A stretch of 6,286 nt of DNA, from positions 1 through 6,286 of the forward strand of contig JAFROA010000236.1 in the NCBI GenBank assembly GCA_017429885.1, given 5' to 3'. Below the pieces are notes generated by a model. It had not been told where the DNA came from and searched no databases. It was given only the letters and a program-made list of their open reading frames with translations. This stretch comes from Bacteroidales bacterium (lineage in GTDB: Bacteria; Bacteroidota; Bacteroidia; Bacteroidales; UBA932). Made by a program: the position numbers and the translations under genes. Shown one piece after another: positions 1 to 6,089 of this stretch; position 1 is the stretch's first letter; the number at the start of each line of letters is the position of its first letter.

Positions 1-2
1 CG

Positions 3-923
3 TTGATTGCTTTCTTGTCTTCCATGACTACAAAGGTACATCCTTCCTCCGAATCTACCTCTATAGTCAAACATTTACATCATATCAGACACGGAAATTT
101 GCAAGTGTCCCAGGATAGCGCTCTTTTGTTTTACAGGTCTCAAATCGAAGCATTAAGAGATAATTATCCTGACGCGATCGCATTACTGTCTCGAGCATAC
201 GACGAAGATCTTAAGGAAATCAATCTTAAACTATCACATTCGGTAGCACAGTCTCTTCAAGATTATTACGCAAGGGAGTCTGAAACGATCAGGGAGAAAG
301 AACGAAACAAGTTATTCTTTATGGGTGCCGGATCACTGATAGCAATAATGCTGGTTATCACTCTGCTTTTTTATTCTAGGAGCAAAAGCTCTAAAAAGCA
401 ACATGAGTTGGATAGATTGCTTAACCTGGCGGAGGAATCAAACCGCTTGCTACAAAGCGATTTAATGAGCATTTCTAATCAATACGAGGAATCTGAATTT
501 AAGCAAAAAAGATTAAGGGAACGTTTTGTGGAGATTTATAAAGAAAGATTCACACCATTAGGCGACTTATGCAAAACCTATTTTTCAGTTAAGGATCGAC
601 CTGATAAGCAGGAGGTGATTTTTCGAAGAGTTGAGTCATTAATCGGTTTTATCAACAGCAATGAAAAACTGCATGCTGAGTTCGAATCACAAATTGATAA
701 GGATTTAAATAATATTGTCTCTAATATAACAAGGGACTTGAAGATCACCGACGATGAGAAAAGACACTTCATCTGCTATATTATCGCCGGGTTTGAACCG
801 AGGTTAATCTCTGACTTGTTGGGAATCAGTCTCGCAAATTATTATACAAAGAAATCACGTCTTAAAGATAGAATAGAATCATTAGATTCTCCTCATAAAG
901 AAGAGTACTTGAGATTTTTCTAA
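3..923 (+). CDS. Membrane-anchored regulator with C-terminal HTH-like segment (DUF6377-like), 5'-truncated
   Basis: The reading frame is open to the left edge, so the N-terminus lies outside the window; the TTG at 3 is not a credible start. Numbering from position 3, residues 38-75 look like the last helical (TPR-like) repeat of a sensor region. Residues 104-125 form one hydrophobic membrane helix followed by basic residues (SRSKSSKK), which puts the C-terminal side in the cytoplasm. Residues 133-181 are a charged coiled coil. Residues 247-292 (ITDDEKRHFICYIIAG, then LISDLLGIS, then YYTKKSRLKDRI) resemble the LuxR-like HTH end of Bacteroidales TPR/DUF6377 regulators. In that family, sensing and DNA binding are thought to share one membrane-bound chain; no target is known here. 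It is A/T-rich compared with the operon downstream. The family assignment is from memory of its architecture; architecture is more certain than function. Confidence 0.75.
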   Translation: MIAFLSSMTTKVHPSSESTSIVKHLHHIRHGNLQVSQDSALLFYRSQIEALRDNYPDAIALLSRAYDEDLKEINLKLSHSVAQSLQDYYARESETIREKERNKLFFMGAGSLIAIMLVITLLFYSRSKSSKKQHELDRLLNLAEESNRLLQSDLMSISNQYEESEFKQKRLRERFVEIYKERFTPLGDLCKTYFSVKDRPDKQEVIFRRVESLIGFINSNEKLHAEFESQIDKDLNNIVSNITRDLKITDDEKRHFICYIIAGFEPRLISDLLGISLANYYTKKSRLKDRIESLDSPHKEEYLRFF

Positions 924-937
924 TTACCACAAATAAA

Positions 938-1345
938 ATGAAACACATTTCTTCTCTCGCATTTACGATCAGCCTTTTGCTTATCATGCCTATTTTGAGG
1001 ATTTCCGCTTATGAATCAGACTCGAATTCAACCTACAGAGTGTCGGTTCCCCTAGATAGGGTTACCATTTCCTCATCAACTCCGATTTTTCATGCTCCTT
1101 CCACACCTATTCCCCTTCAGTGCGAGTATGAAACCATCAACAACACAGTGTATGTTACTTTCAGCAACTCAATCGGTAGTGTCTTCGTATGTGTGGAGAA
1201 TCCAAACACGGGAAGTCTCACATACCATACGATACCCTCTAATGCCGGTGTTCAAACAATACCCATAACAGACTATGGGAATCTTTTGAGAATATATTTC
1301 CAGCTATCATCCGGAGTGACATACATGGGAGAATTCTATTCCTGA
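938..1345 (+). CDS. Small exported protein, DUF3244-like
   Basis: The 135-residue protein starts at the ATG 14 nt after the preceding stop; the spacer has no Shine-Dalgarno, as is usual in Bacteroidota. Residues 1-24 form a signal peptide: a basic start (MKH), a hydrophobic core (about 6-20) and a likely cut after RISA. There is no cysteine at the cut, so it is not an obvious lipoprotein. Residues 56-135 alternate polar and hydrophobic residues as in a small beta-sandwich: NTVYVTFSNSIGSVFVCVEN, a TGSLTY turn, then LLRIYFQLSSG and a closing YMGEFYS. This pattern fits the Bacteroidales DUF3244 family, a small secreted domain of unknown function. The gene shares the A/T-rich composition of the regulator upstream and is probably co-transcribed with it. 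A periplasmic partner or target of that regulator is possible but is inference from position only. Confidence 0.7.
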   Translation: MKHISSLAFTISLLLIMPILRISAYESDSNSTYRVSVPLDRVTISSSTPIFHAPSTPIPLQCEYETINNTVYVTFSNSIGSVFVCVENPNTGSLTYHTIPSNAGVQTIPITDYGNLLRIYFQLSSGVTYMGEFYS

Positions 1346-1386
1346 TCGATAGCTGAGACGGACTTGCGGATTGAGCGATCTTTTTT
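1344..1386 (+). terminator. Weak terminator-like element after the DUF3244-like gene
   Basis: GATCG at 1344-1348 can pair with CGATC at 1376-1380, directly before a run of six T (1381-1386). The stem is only 5 bp and its loop is 27 nt, so this is a poor intrinsic terminator. The T-run may simply belong to the A/T-rich promoter region. It is listed because it sits exactly at the boundary between the two transcription units. Confidence 0.2.
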
Positions 1387-1417
1387 ATTATATTTGTATA
1401 TTTAACGTCAATCCGCA
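1365..1417. repeat. Perfect 10-bp inverted repeat flanking a promoter and touching the start codon
   Basis: TGCGGATTGA at 1365-1374 is the exact reverse complement of TCAATCCGCA at 1408-1417. The 33-nt A/T-rich spacer contains the -7 box. The right arm covers the translation initiation region and ends on the A of the synthetase ATG. It could be a dyad operator bound by a dimer across the promoter. In read-through RNA from upstream it could instead form a hairpin hiding the start. A transcript starting just after the -7 box would lack the left arm and could not form the hairpin. The repeat is seen directly; its function is inference. Confidence 0.55.
1389..1396 (+). promoter_or_regulatory. Bacteroidota-type -7 promoter element
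   Basis: TATATTTG matches the Bacteroides -7 consensus TAnnTTTG at every defined base. A TTG at 1364-1366 could serve as the -33 element, but the 22-nt spacing is slightly long and this half is weak. Transcription would begin near 1402-1405, leaving a leader of only about 12-15 nt before the ATG at 1417. The site lies in the only sizeable gap of the window and just before the composition change, so it probably drives the five-gene operon. Confidence 0.5.
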
Positions 1418-2481
1418 TGACTAACATAAGACATCTCGATCCCCACTGCGAGTCCATCCTACAGGAATATCGCGACAACCTGCCCTGGTTCCAGGAAGAG
1501 GCGGGGAAGGTGTATTCCCGTCTCAAGGAGACGTTGGAGAAAGCCGGTCTGCTCACCGCAGCCCTGGAATATAGGGTCAAGGCGGAGGATTCACTGGCTG
1601 GCAAGTTGGAATTAAAAGGAGAGAAGTATCAGTCTCTCAAGGATATAACCGACATCATCGGGCTTAGGGTGATCACCTTCTACACCGACGATGTGGACAA
1701 AGTGGCGTCCGCGGTGGAAAGGCTTTTCGAGGTGGACTGGGAGAATTCCGTGGACAAGCGCAAGGCCCTTGAGATCGACAGTTTCGGGTACTTGTCACTT
1801 CACTATGTCTGCCGGATTCCGGAATCCGAATACAGGATGGAAATCCAGATGAGGACTGTCCTGCAGCATGCCTGGGCCAACATGAACCACGACACAGGCT
1901 ACAAGTCCGGAGTTGAGGTGCCCCCGAGATACCTCCGCAACTTAAGCCGCCTGGCCGGAATGCTGGAACTGGTGGATGACGAGTTCAGCCGGATCCGCGC
2001 TGAGCTGACAAATTACCGCAGGCAGGTCAGGTCGCTGGTGGCGTCTGGTAACTTGGATGACGTTCCTCTTGATGGAGACACTTACAGGAGCTTCCTGGAG
2101 ATGAATCCATTTGACGCGCTAAACCAGAGAATCGCCTCTGTCAACCAGGCCGAGGTGCATGAGGTCTCCCTCATGCCTTTCCTGACATTATTCAAAGGGC
2201 TTGGATGCAAGACCTTGGGCGACATCGTGGATATGATCCGGAAATATTCGGAAGGGGCATTCCAGATCGCCACGTTCCAGATCGGTCTGACAGACCTGGA
2301 CATTGTCTCTTCTTCCATCGGGCCGCAGGACCTTTGCATCGCCTACCTTCTCAAGCAAGGCAGCGGAAAAGCCGGAATCAGACTGATGTTCGACACGCTT
2401 AACGGCAAATCGGAAAGCAACGACATGATTGCGGATCTGATCATGGAACAAGCTAAAGATCTGCCATTCATGAACCAATAA
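1417..2481 (+). CDS. RelA/SpoT-domain alarmone synthetase, stand-alone (no HD, TGS or ACT)
   Basis: This 354-residue protein has a RelA/SpoT nucleotidyltransferase domain at about 25-200. Visible motifs are R53-x-K55 with S59 and K63 (phosphate-binding region), D79 and R84 in DIIGLRVIT (the metal-binding Asp of RelSeq type), Y125 in FGYLSLH (guanine-stacking Tyr position), E142 and Q144 in EIQMRT (catalytic Glu position), H151 and A152 in QHAWA, and H158. All key positions look intact, so it should transfer pyrophosphate from ATP to GTP/GDP or a related acceptor. It has no hydrolase half and no TGS/ACT region, so it is not a long Rel. Residues about 201-354 are a C-terminal extension I do not recognise, making it longer than typical small synthetases (about 200-260 residues). 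The HD hydrolase gene follows after 1 nt. A toxic synthetase with a neutralising hydrolase (toxSAS type) is an alternative. The ATG at 1417 is the first in frame after the promoter. Confidence 0.88.
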   Translation: MTNIRHLDPHCESILQEYRDNLPWFQEEAGKVYSRLKETLEKAGLLTAALEYRVKAEDSLAGKLELKGEKYQSLKDITDIIGLRVITFYTDDVDKVASAVERLFEVDWENSVDKRKALEIDSFGYLSLHYVCRIPESEYRMEIQMRTVLQHAWANMNHDTGYKSGVEVPPRYLRNLSRLAGMLELVDDEFSRIRAELTNYRRQVRSLVASGNLDDVPLDGDTYRSFLEMNPFDALNQRIASVNQAEVHEVSLMPFLTLFKGLGCKTLGDIVDMIRKYSEGAFQIATFQIGLTDLDIVSSSIGPQDLCIAYLLKQGSGKAGIRLMFDTLNGKSESNDMIADLIMEQAKDLPFMNQ

Positions 2482-2482
2482 C

Positions 2483-3061
2483 ATGGCAAACAATCCTCTC
2501 GACACGACACTGCTTGACAGGGCGATCATTTTCGCCGTGAAGGCTCACTCCGGGACAGAGCGTCGGGGAAAGGGATTCCCTTACATAGTCCACCCGATGG
2601 AGGCCATGGAGATTGTCTCCACGATCACGAACGACCAGGAGCTGCTGGCTGCGGCTGCCCTGCACGACACTGTGGAAGACACTCATGTCACGATCGGGAT
2701 CATTCGGGAGGAATTCGGAGACAGGATAGCGGACCTGGTGGAAGCAGAGAGCGACGTGTTTGTGGAGGGGGTCAGTGAGGAGGATAGCTGGCACGAGAGG
2801 AAGAAGGCGGCTTTGGAGCGGCTAGCGAAAGCGACCCGCGATGTCAAAATAGTAGCCATGGGAGACAAGCTCTCCAACATGAGAGCAATAGCGAGGGACT
2901 ACGCTAAGCAAGGGGATGAGTTCTGGAACTTATTCCACGTGAAAAATAAGTCAGACCACGCATGGCGTTACAGGGGGCTTGTGGAAGCTTTAAGGGACCT
3001 TAACGGAACCGCCGCGTTCGAGGAATTTGAACGTCTTGTGAATCAAGTATTTAACGGATAA
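2483..3061 (+). CDS. Stand-alone HD-domain alarmone hydrolase (SpoT/MESH1-like)
   Basis: This 192-residue protein is a single HD domain of the (p)ppGpp 3'-pyrophosphohydrolase type. Seen in order: arginines 27-28, then PYIVHP with H37; LHDTVEDT with H61, D62, E65 and D66; and GDKLSNMRAI with D128 and N132. These match the metal- and substrate-binding positions of the RelSeq hydrolase (R44, H53, H77, D78, E81, D82, D144, N148), so the site appears complete and activity is expected. No synthetase domain is attached. The size fits small alarmone hydrolases, which act in the cytoplasm and need Mn2+. The start is 1 nt after the synthetase stop, implying coupled translation and a balanced synthesis/hydrolysis pair. 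The substrate could be (p)ppGpp or (p)ppApp; sequence alone does not tell. A broader nucleotide or nucleoside pyrophosphatase role is less likely. Confidence 0.87.
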   Translation: MANNPLDTTLLDRAIIFAVKAHSGTERRGKGFPYIVHPMEAMEIVSTITNDQELLAAAALHDTVEDTHVTIGIIREEFGDRIADLVEAESDVFVEGVSEEDSWHERKKAALERLAKATRDVKIVAMGDKLSNMRAIARDYAKQGDEFWNLFHVKNKSDHAWRYRGLVEALRDLNGTAAFEEFERLVNQVFNG

Positions 3062-3065
3062 ATAT

Positions 3066-3896
3066 ATGGAAGCGCTCAGAATCTCGCTCGACGACTACAT
3101 CCTTTCCGGAGGCGGCGCTAACGGGGAGAGTTTCGACCACAAGTCCGATCCGTCGGTCATGTTGAAGCTTTATTTCCCGGGCAAGATCCAACAGCCTCTG
3201 GATGAGATGATTCTCGCCAGGAAGGTTTATGATATGGGCATACCAACCCCTGAGCCTGGTGAATATGTCGTCACAGAGAACGGACGATATGGCATCCGAT
3301 TCCACAGGATCCTAGGAAAGAAATCCTACTCCAGAGCCACGGCGGATAATCCGGAAAAAGTGGCGGATTATGCCGCGGAATTCGCCGGGATGTGCCTCCA
3401 ATTGCACTCCACCCATGTGGACACGACCCTGTTCGAGAATGTAAAGGACAGGTACTTCCGGTTGCTGGTGGCAAACCCTTTCTTCACAACCTCGGAAAAG
3501 GATAAACTCGAAAGATTCATCGCTGACACCCCGGACGAGGACACCGCCATTCATGGGGACTTGCAGTACAGCAACGCCATATTCGCCGGAGACAAGAAAT
3601 ATTTCATCGACCTCGGGGATTTCTGCTACGGCAACCATTTGTTCGATGTCGGGATGGTCTACCTTTGCTGCTGCCTGAGCGGTGAGGATTTCATTCAGGA
3701 GACATTCCATATGCCCAAATCCCTGGCGAAGAGGTTTTGGGAAGAGTTCGCCCCGGCATATTTCGGGAAAGACCGTCCTCTCAGAGAGATAGAGGAGGAG
3801 ATCCGGCCATACGCCGGCCTCAAGACCATAATAGTGGAACGTGACACCAACTGCCCCATGCCTGAGTTCAGGGCCGCTTTAACCTCAATATTATGA
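3066..3896 (+). CDS. APH/choline-kinase-fold phosphotransferase, TIGR02172-like
   Basis: This 276-residue protein has a complete kinase-like core. K34 in VMLKLYFPG sits at the ATP-anchoring lysine position, and E47 in the following helix (EMILARKVYDMGIPTPEP) is its probable partner. The catalytic loop is IHGDLQYSN with D165 and N170. The metal-binding motif is FIDLGDF with D182. D194 in LFDVG follows, as in aminoglycoside phosphotransferases and choline kinases. The N-terminal SGGGANGESF replaces a classic glycine loop. The arrangement matches the TIGR02172 paralogous family known from Fibrobacter and Bacteroidota, whose substrate I do not know. The gene starts 4 nt after the hydrolase and overlaps the phosphatase gene by 4 nt (ATGA). 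A resistance role is unlikely in this setting; a small-molecule or protein kinase tied to the signalling operon is more plausible, but that is inference. Confidence 0.8.
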   Translation: MEALRISLDDYILSGGGANGESFDHKSDPSVMLKLYFPGKIQQPLDEMILARKVYDMGIPTPEPGEYVVTENGRYGIRFHRILGKKSYSRATADNPEKVADYAAEFAGMCLQLHSTHVDTTLFENVKDRYFRLLVANPFFTTSEKDKLERFIADTPDEDTAIHGDLQYSNAIFAGDKKYFIDLGDFCYGNHLFDVGMVYLCCCLSGEDFIQETFHMPKSLAKRFWEEFAPAYFGKDRPLREIEEEIRPYAGLKTIIVERDTNCPMPEFRAALTSIL

Positions 3897-6088
3897 ACAT
3901 CAAGTCCAAATTTGAAGAACGGTTCAAGCGTAAATCCGTGCTCGCCGCCTTGCTGTTGGTGATAGTGGCGGCATTGACGCTGGAAGCCACGTCGCTGATA
4001 CAGTATTATTACGCCGAGAAAGGCTTGAAGGAAGAGGCCACAAAACGAGCCGAGAGCCAGCTTGAGAACACCAGGCTCAAGATAGAAGGGGTACTCGATC
4101 AGGTCGAGGCCACAATCCGGAATAATGTCCGACTCACCCAGTGGGGATTCGGACATTTGGACAGCCTCCACATGATAACCTCGATAATAGTCCGTGAGAA
4201 CCCTGTGGTGAGCGGATCGACGATAGCGCTCGTTCCCGGGTACAGCCGGAGGTATCCGCTGTTCGCGCCCTACTCATACAACGACCCTGAGACGGGGGAG
4301 ATTCTGTCGAAATCCCTTGCGACAAAGGAATATGACTATCCATCAAAGGAATGGTTCACAAAGCCCATCGAACTCGATAAAGGCTATTGGTCGGAGCCAT
4401 ACGTGGATGTCGGAGGTGGCGAAGTCCTGATGACAACTTATTCAGTACCCATAAGGGATGCGAAAGGGAATGTTGGCGCTGTACTCACGGCCGATGTCGC
4501 GTTGGACTGGCTGACCAATTATGTTGGCGGCAACAAGGTCTATCCCGACGCTTTCAACCTCGTGGTAAGCCGGAAAGGAAAGATCATGGTCGCCCCGATT
4601 GAGACCCTGGTCATGCGCAAAACAATACAGGAAGCTTCCAGCACCTTCGAGGACCAGGATGAGGTGAAATCCATCACCAACTCCATGCTCAACGGAGAGT
4701 CCGGCATGCGGGTGGTCCAAGGAAAGACCAACAGCAGCCATGTGTATTTCGCACCGGTGGAACGCACAGGTTGGTCCATGTCCATCGTGATACCAGACAA
4801 AGAGATATTCGGAGAAATCAAGAGCATAAGGAGACTGGTCGAATTGCTTCAGGTCCTTGGTCTTTTGATGCTGGTGCTCATCCTCAGTTTCGCTGCCAAG
4901 AGCCAGAACCAGTTCAAGGCTTTGTCTGAGAAGAAGGAGAAAATGGAGAATGAGCTGAACATCGCGAGAGGAATCCAGATGTCCATGATTCCCAAGACCT
5001 TCCCTCCTTTCCCGGAACGGGATGACCTCGACATGTCAGCTGTGATCGTCCCGGCCAAAGAGGTCGGCGGGGACTTGTACGACTATTTCATCAGAGACGA
5101 GAAGCTTTATTTCTGCATCGGGGATGTGTCTGGGAAGGGTGTGCCGGCGGCTTTGGTCATGGCCGTCACCAGAAGTTTGTTCCGCTCCGTAGCCACACAT
5201 GAGCACACCTCATCCCATATCGTGAACATCATGAACAAGAGTATGGCTGACATGAACGACAACAACATGTTCGTCACCTTCTTCTGCGGCATACTCAATC
5301 TCGAGGATGGCCATCTCGATTATTGCAACGCCGGACACAACACGCCAATCATCCTCTCAGGAATAAGGAAGAAGCTGGACATAATCCCCAATCTGCCTCT
5401 AGGGATTGTCGCTGACTTCACGTTCAAATCTCAGAAAACGGTCTTGAAAAATGACGATGGCCTGTTCTTATACACTGATGGACTCACCGAGGCCGAGAAT
5501 ATCAACCACGAATTATTCGGAGAGGAAAGGATGATTGAGGTGCTTTCAACCAGAAGAGACGCCTCAGGTCATCTCGGAGCCATGGAGAAGGCTGTCAACA
5601 AGTTCGTTGATGAAGCCCCGAGGAGTGATGACCTCACAATGCTTTACATACATTACATTATGACTGAGCCAGGAGTTATAAAACGCCATCTTACGCTTGA
5701 GAATAATATAGAGCAGATTCCCAGGCTCTCGAAATTCATAAATGGTATCGCGGAGAGCAAGAAACTTGATGAGGATCTGGCCATGAATATCCACCTTGCG
5801 ATGGAAGAGGCGGTGACAAACTCGATAATGTACGCCTACCCTGAAGGTGTCATCGGTGAGATCGAGATCGGCGCCATTGTGGATGACAACACCATAGAGT
5901 TCACTATCTCAGACAATGGCATGGAGTTTGACCCGACAGCCAGGCCAGAGCCCGACATCACGACAGGAGTGGAGGATAGACCCATCGGAGGTCTTGGCAT
6001 ATTCCTGATCAAGAAAATCATGGACTCCGTCACCTACCGGAGGGAAAAGGGTGTTAATATCTTGAAATTGATCAAAAACATTAAATGA
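3893..6088 (+). CDS. Membrane sensor: Cache domain + SpoIIE/PP2C phosphatase + GHKL anti-sigma-type kinase
   Basis: This 731-residue, three-module protein begins with a short basic tail and TM1 (about 16-37). The extracytoplasmic region 38-310 resembles a double Cache sensor: WSEPYVDVGGGEVLMTTYS, PIRDAKGNVGAVLTADVALDWL. TM2 is at about 314-335. No HAMP domain is evident; a coiled linker (340-366, with LNIARGIQMSMIP) leads into the PP2C domain (about 375-587). Phosphatase motifs are EVGGDLYDYF (D394), IGDVSGKGVPAAL (D411), NAGHNTP, LYTDGLTEA (D529) and RSDDLTML (D579/D580). The metal ligands look complete. The C-terminal domain (about 595-731) is RsbW/SpoIIAB-like, with an N-box MEEAVTNSIMYAYP (E639, N643), ISDNG (D674) and GGLGIFLIKKI. 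RsbU-type phosphatases dephosphorylate STAS proteins that the kinase phosphorylates, and a STAS gene follows after 1 nt. The ATG overlaps the previous stop by 4 nt. The Cache ligand is unknown. Confidence 0.9.
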   Translation: MNIKSKFEERFKRKSVLAALLLVIVAALTLEATSLIQYYYAEKGLKEEATKRAESQLENTRLKIEGVLDQVEATIRNNVRLTQWGFGHLDSLHMITSIIVRENPVVSGSTIALVPGYSRRYPLFAPYSYNDPETGEILSKSLATKEYDYPSKEWFTKPIELDKGYWSEPYVDVGGGEVLMTTYSVPIRDAKGNVGAVLTADVALDWLTNYVGGNKVYPDAFNLVVSRKGKIMVAPIETLVMRKTIQEASSTFEDQDEVKSITNSMLNGESGMRVVQGKTNSSHVYFAPVERTGWSMSIVIPDKEIFGEIKSIRRLVELLQVLGLLMLVLILSFAAKSQNQFKALSEKKEKMENELNIARGIQMSMIPKTFPPFPERDDLDMSAVIVPAKEVGGDLYDYFIRDEKLYFCIGDVSGKGVPAALVMAVTRSLFRSVATHEHTSSHIVNIMNKSMADMNDNNMFVTFFCGILNLEDGHLDYCNAGHNTPIILSGIRKKLDIIPNLPLGIVADFTFKSQKTVLKNDDGLFLYTDGLTEAENINHELFGEERMIEVLSTRRDASGHLGAMEKAVNKFVDEAPRSDDLTMLYIHYIMTEPGVIKRHLTLENNIEQIPRLSKFINGIAESKKLDEDLAMNIHLAMEEAVTNSIMYAYPEGVIGEIEIGAIVDDNTIEFTISDNGMEFDPTARPEPDITTGVEDRPIGGLGIFLIKKIMDSVTYRREKGVNILKLIKNIK

Positions 6089-6089
6089 T

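Noticed and set aside
3..26. TTG at 3 or ATG at 24 as the start of the first gene
   Set aside because: The frame is open to the edge and the protein would lack the signal sequence and repeat-rich sensor region expected before the membrane helix; truncation by the window is the simpler explanation.
1239..1604. 121-codon open frame on the minus strand across the intergenic gap and the synthetase start
   Set aside because: It runs antisense to two well-supported genes, its translation has no recognisable domain, and the only good promoter signal in the gap points the other way.
1417..2481. Housekeeping bifunctional Rel broken by a frameshift into two genes
   Set aside because: The order is synthetase then hydrolase, the reverse of Rel; both frames have their own starts and complete domains, and no TGS/ACT region is present.
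3066..3896. Antibiotic resistance phosphotransferase
   Set aside because: It shares only the general APH fold motifs; its position inside a chromosomal signalling operon and its TIGR02172-like features do not support a resistance call.
3312..4171. Two long minus-strand open frames (132 and 158 codons) opposite the APH-like and phosphatase genes
   Set aside because: They mirror strong coding frames with intact catalytic motifs on the + strand and show no domain or initiation signal of their own.
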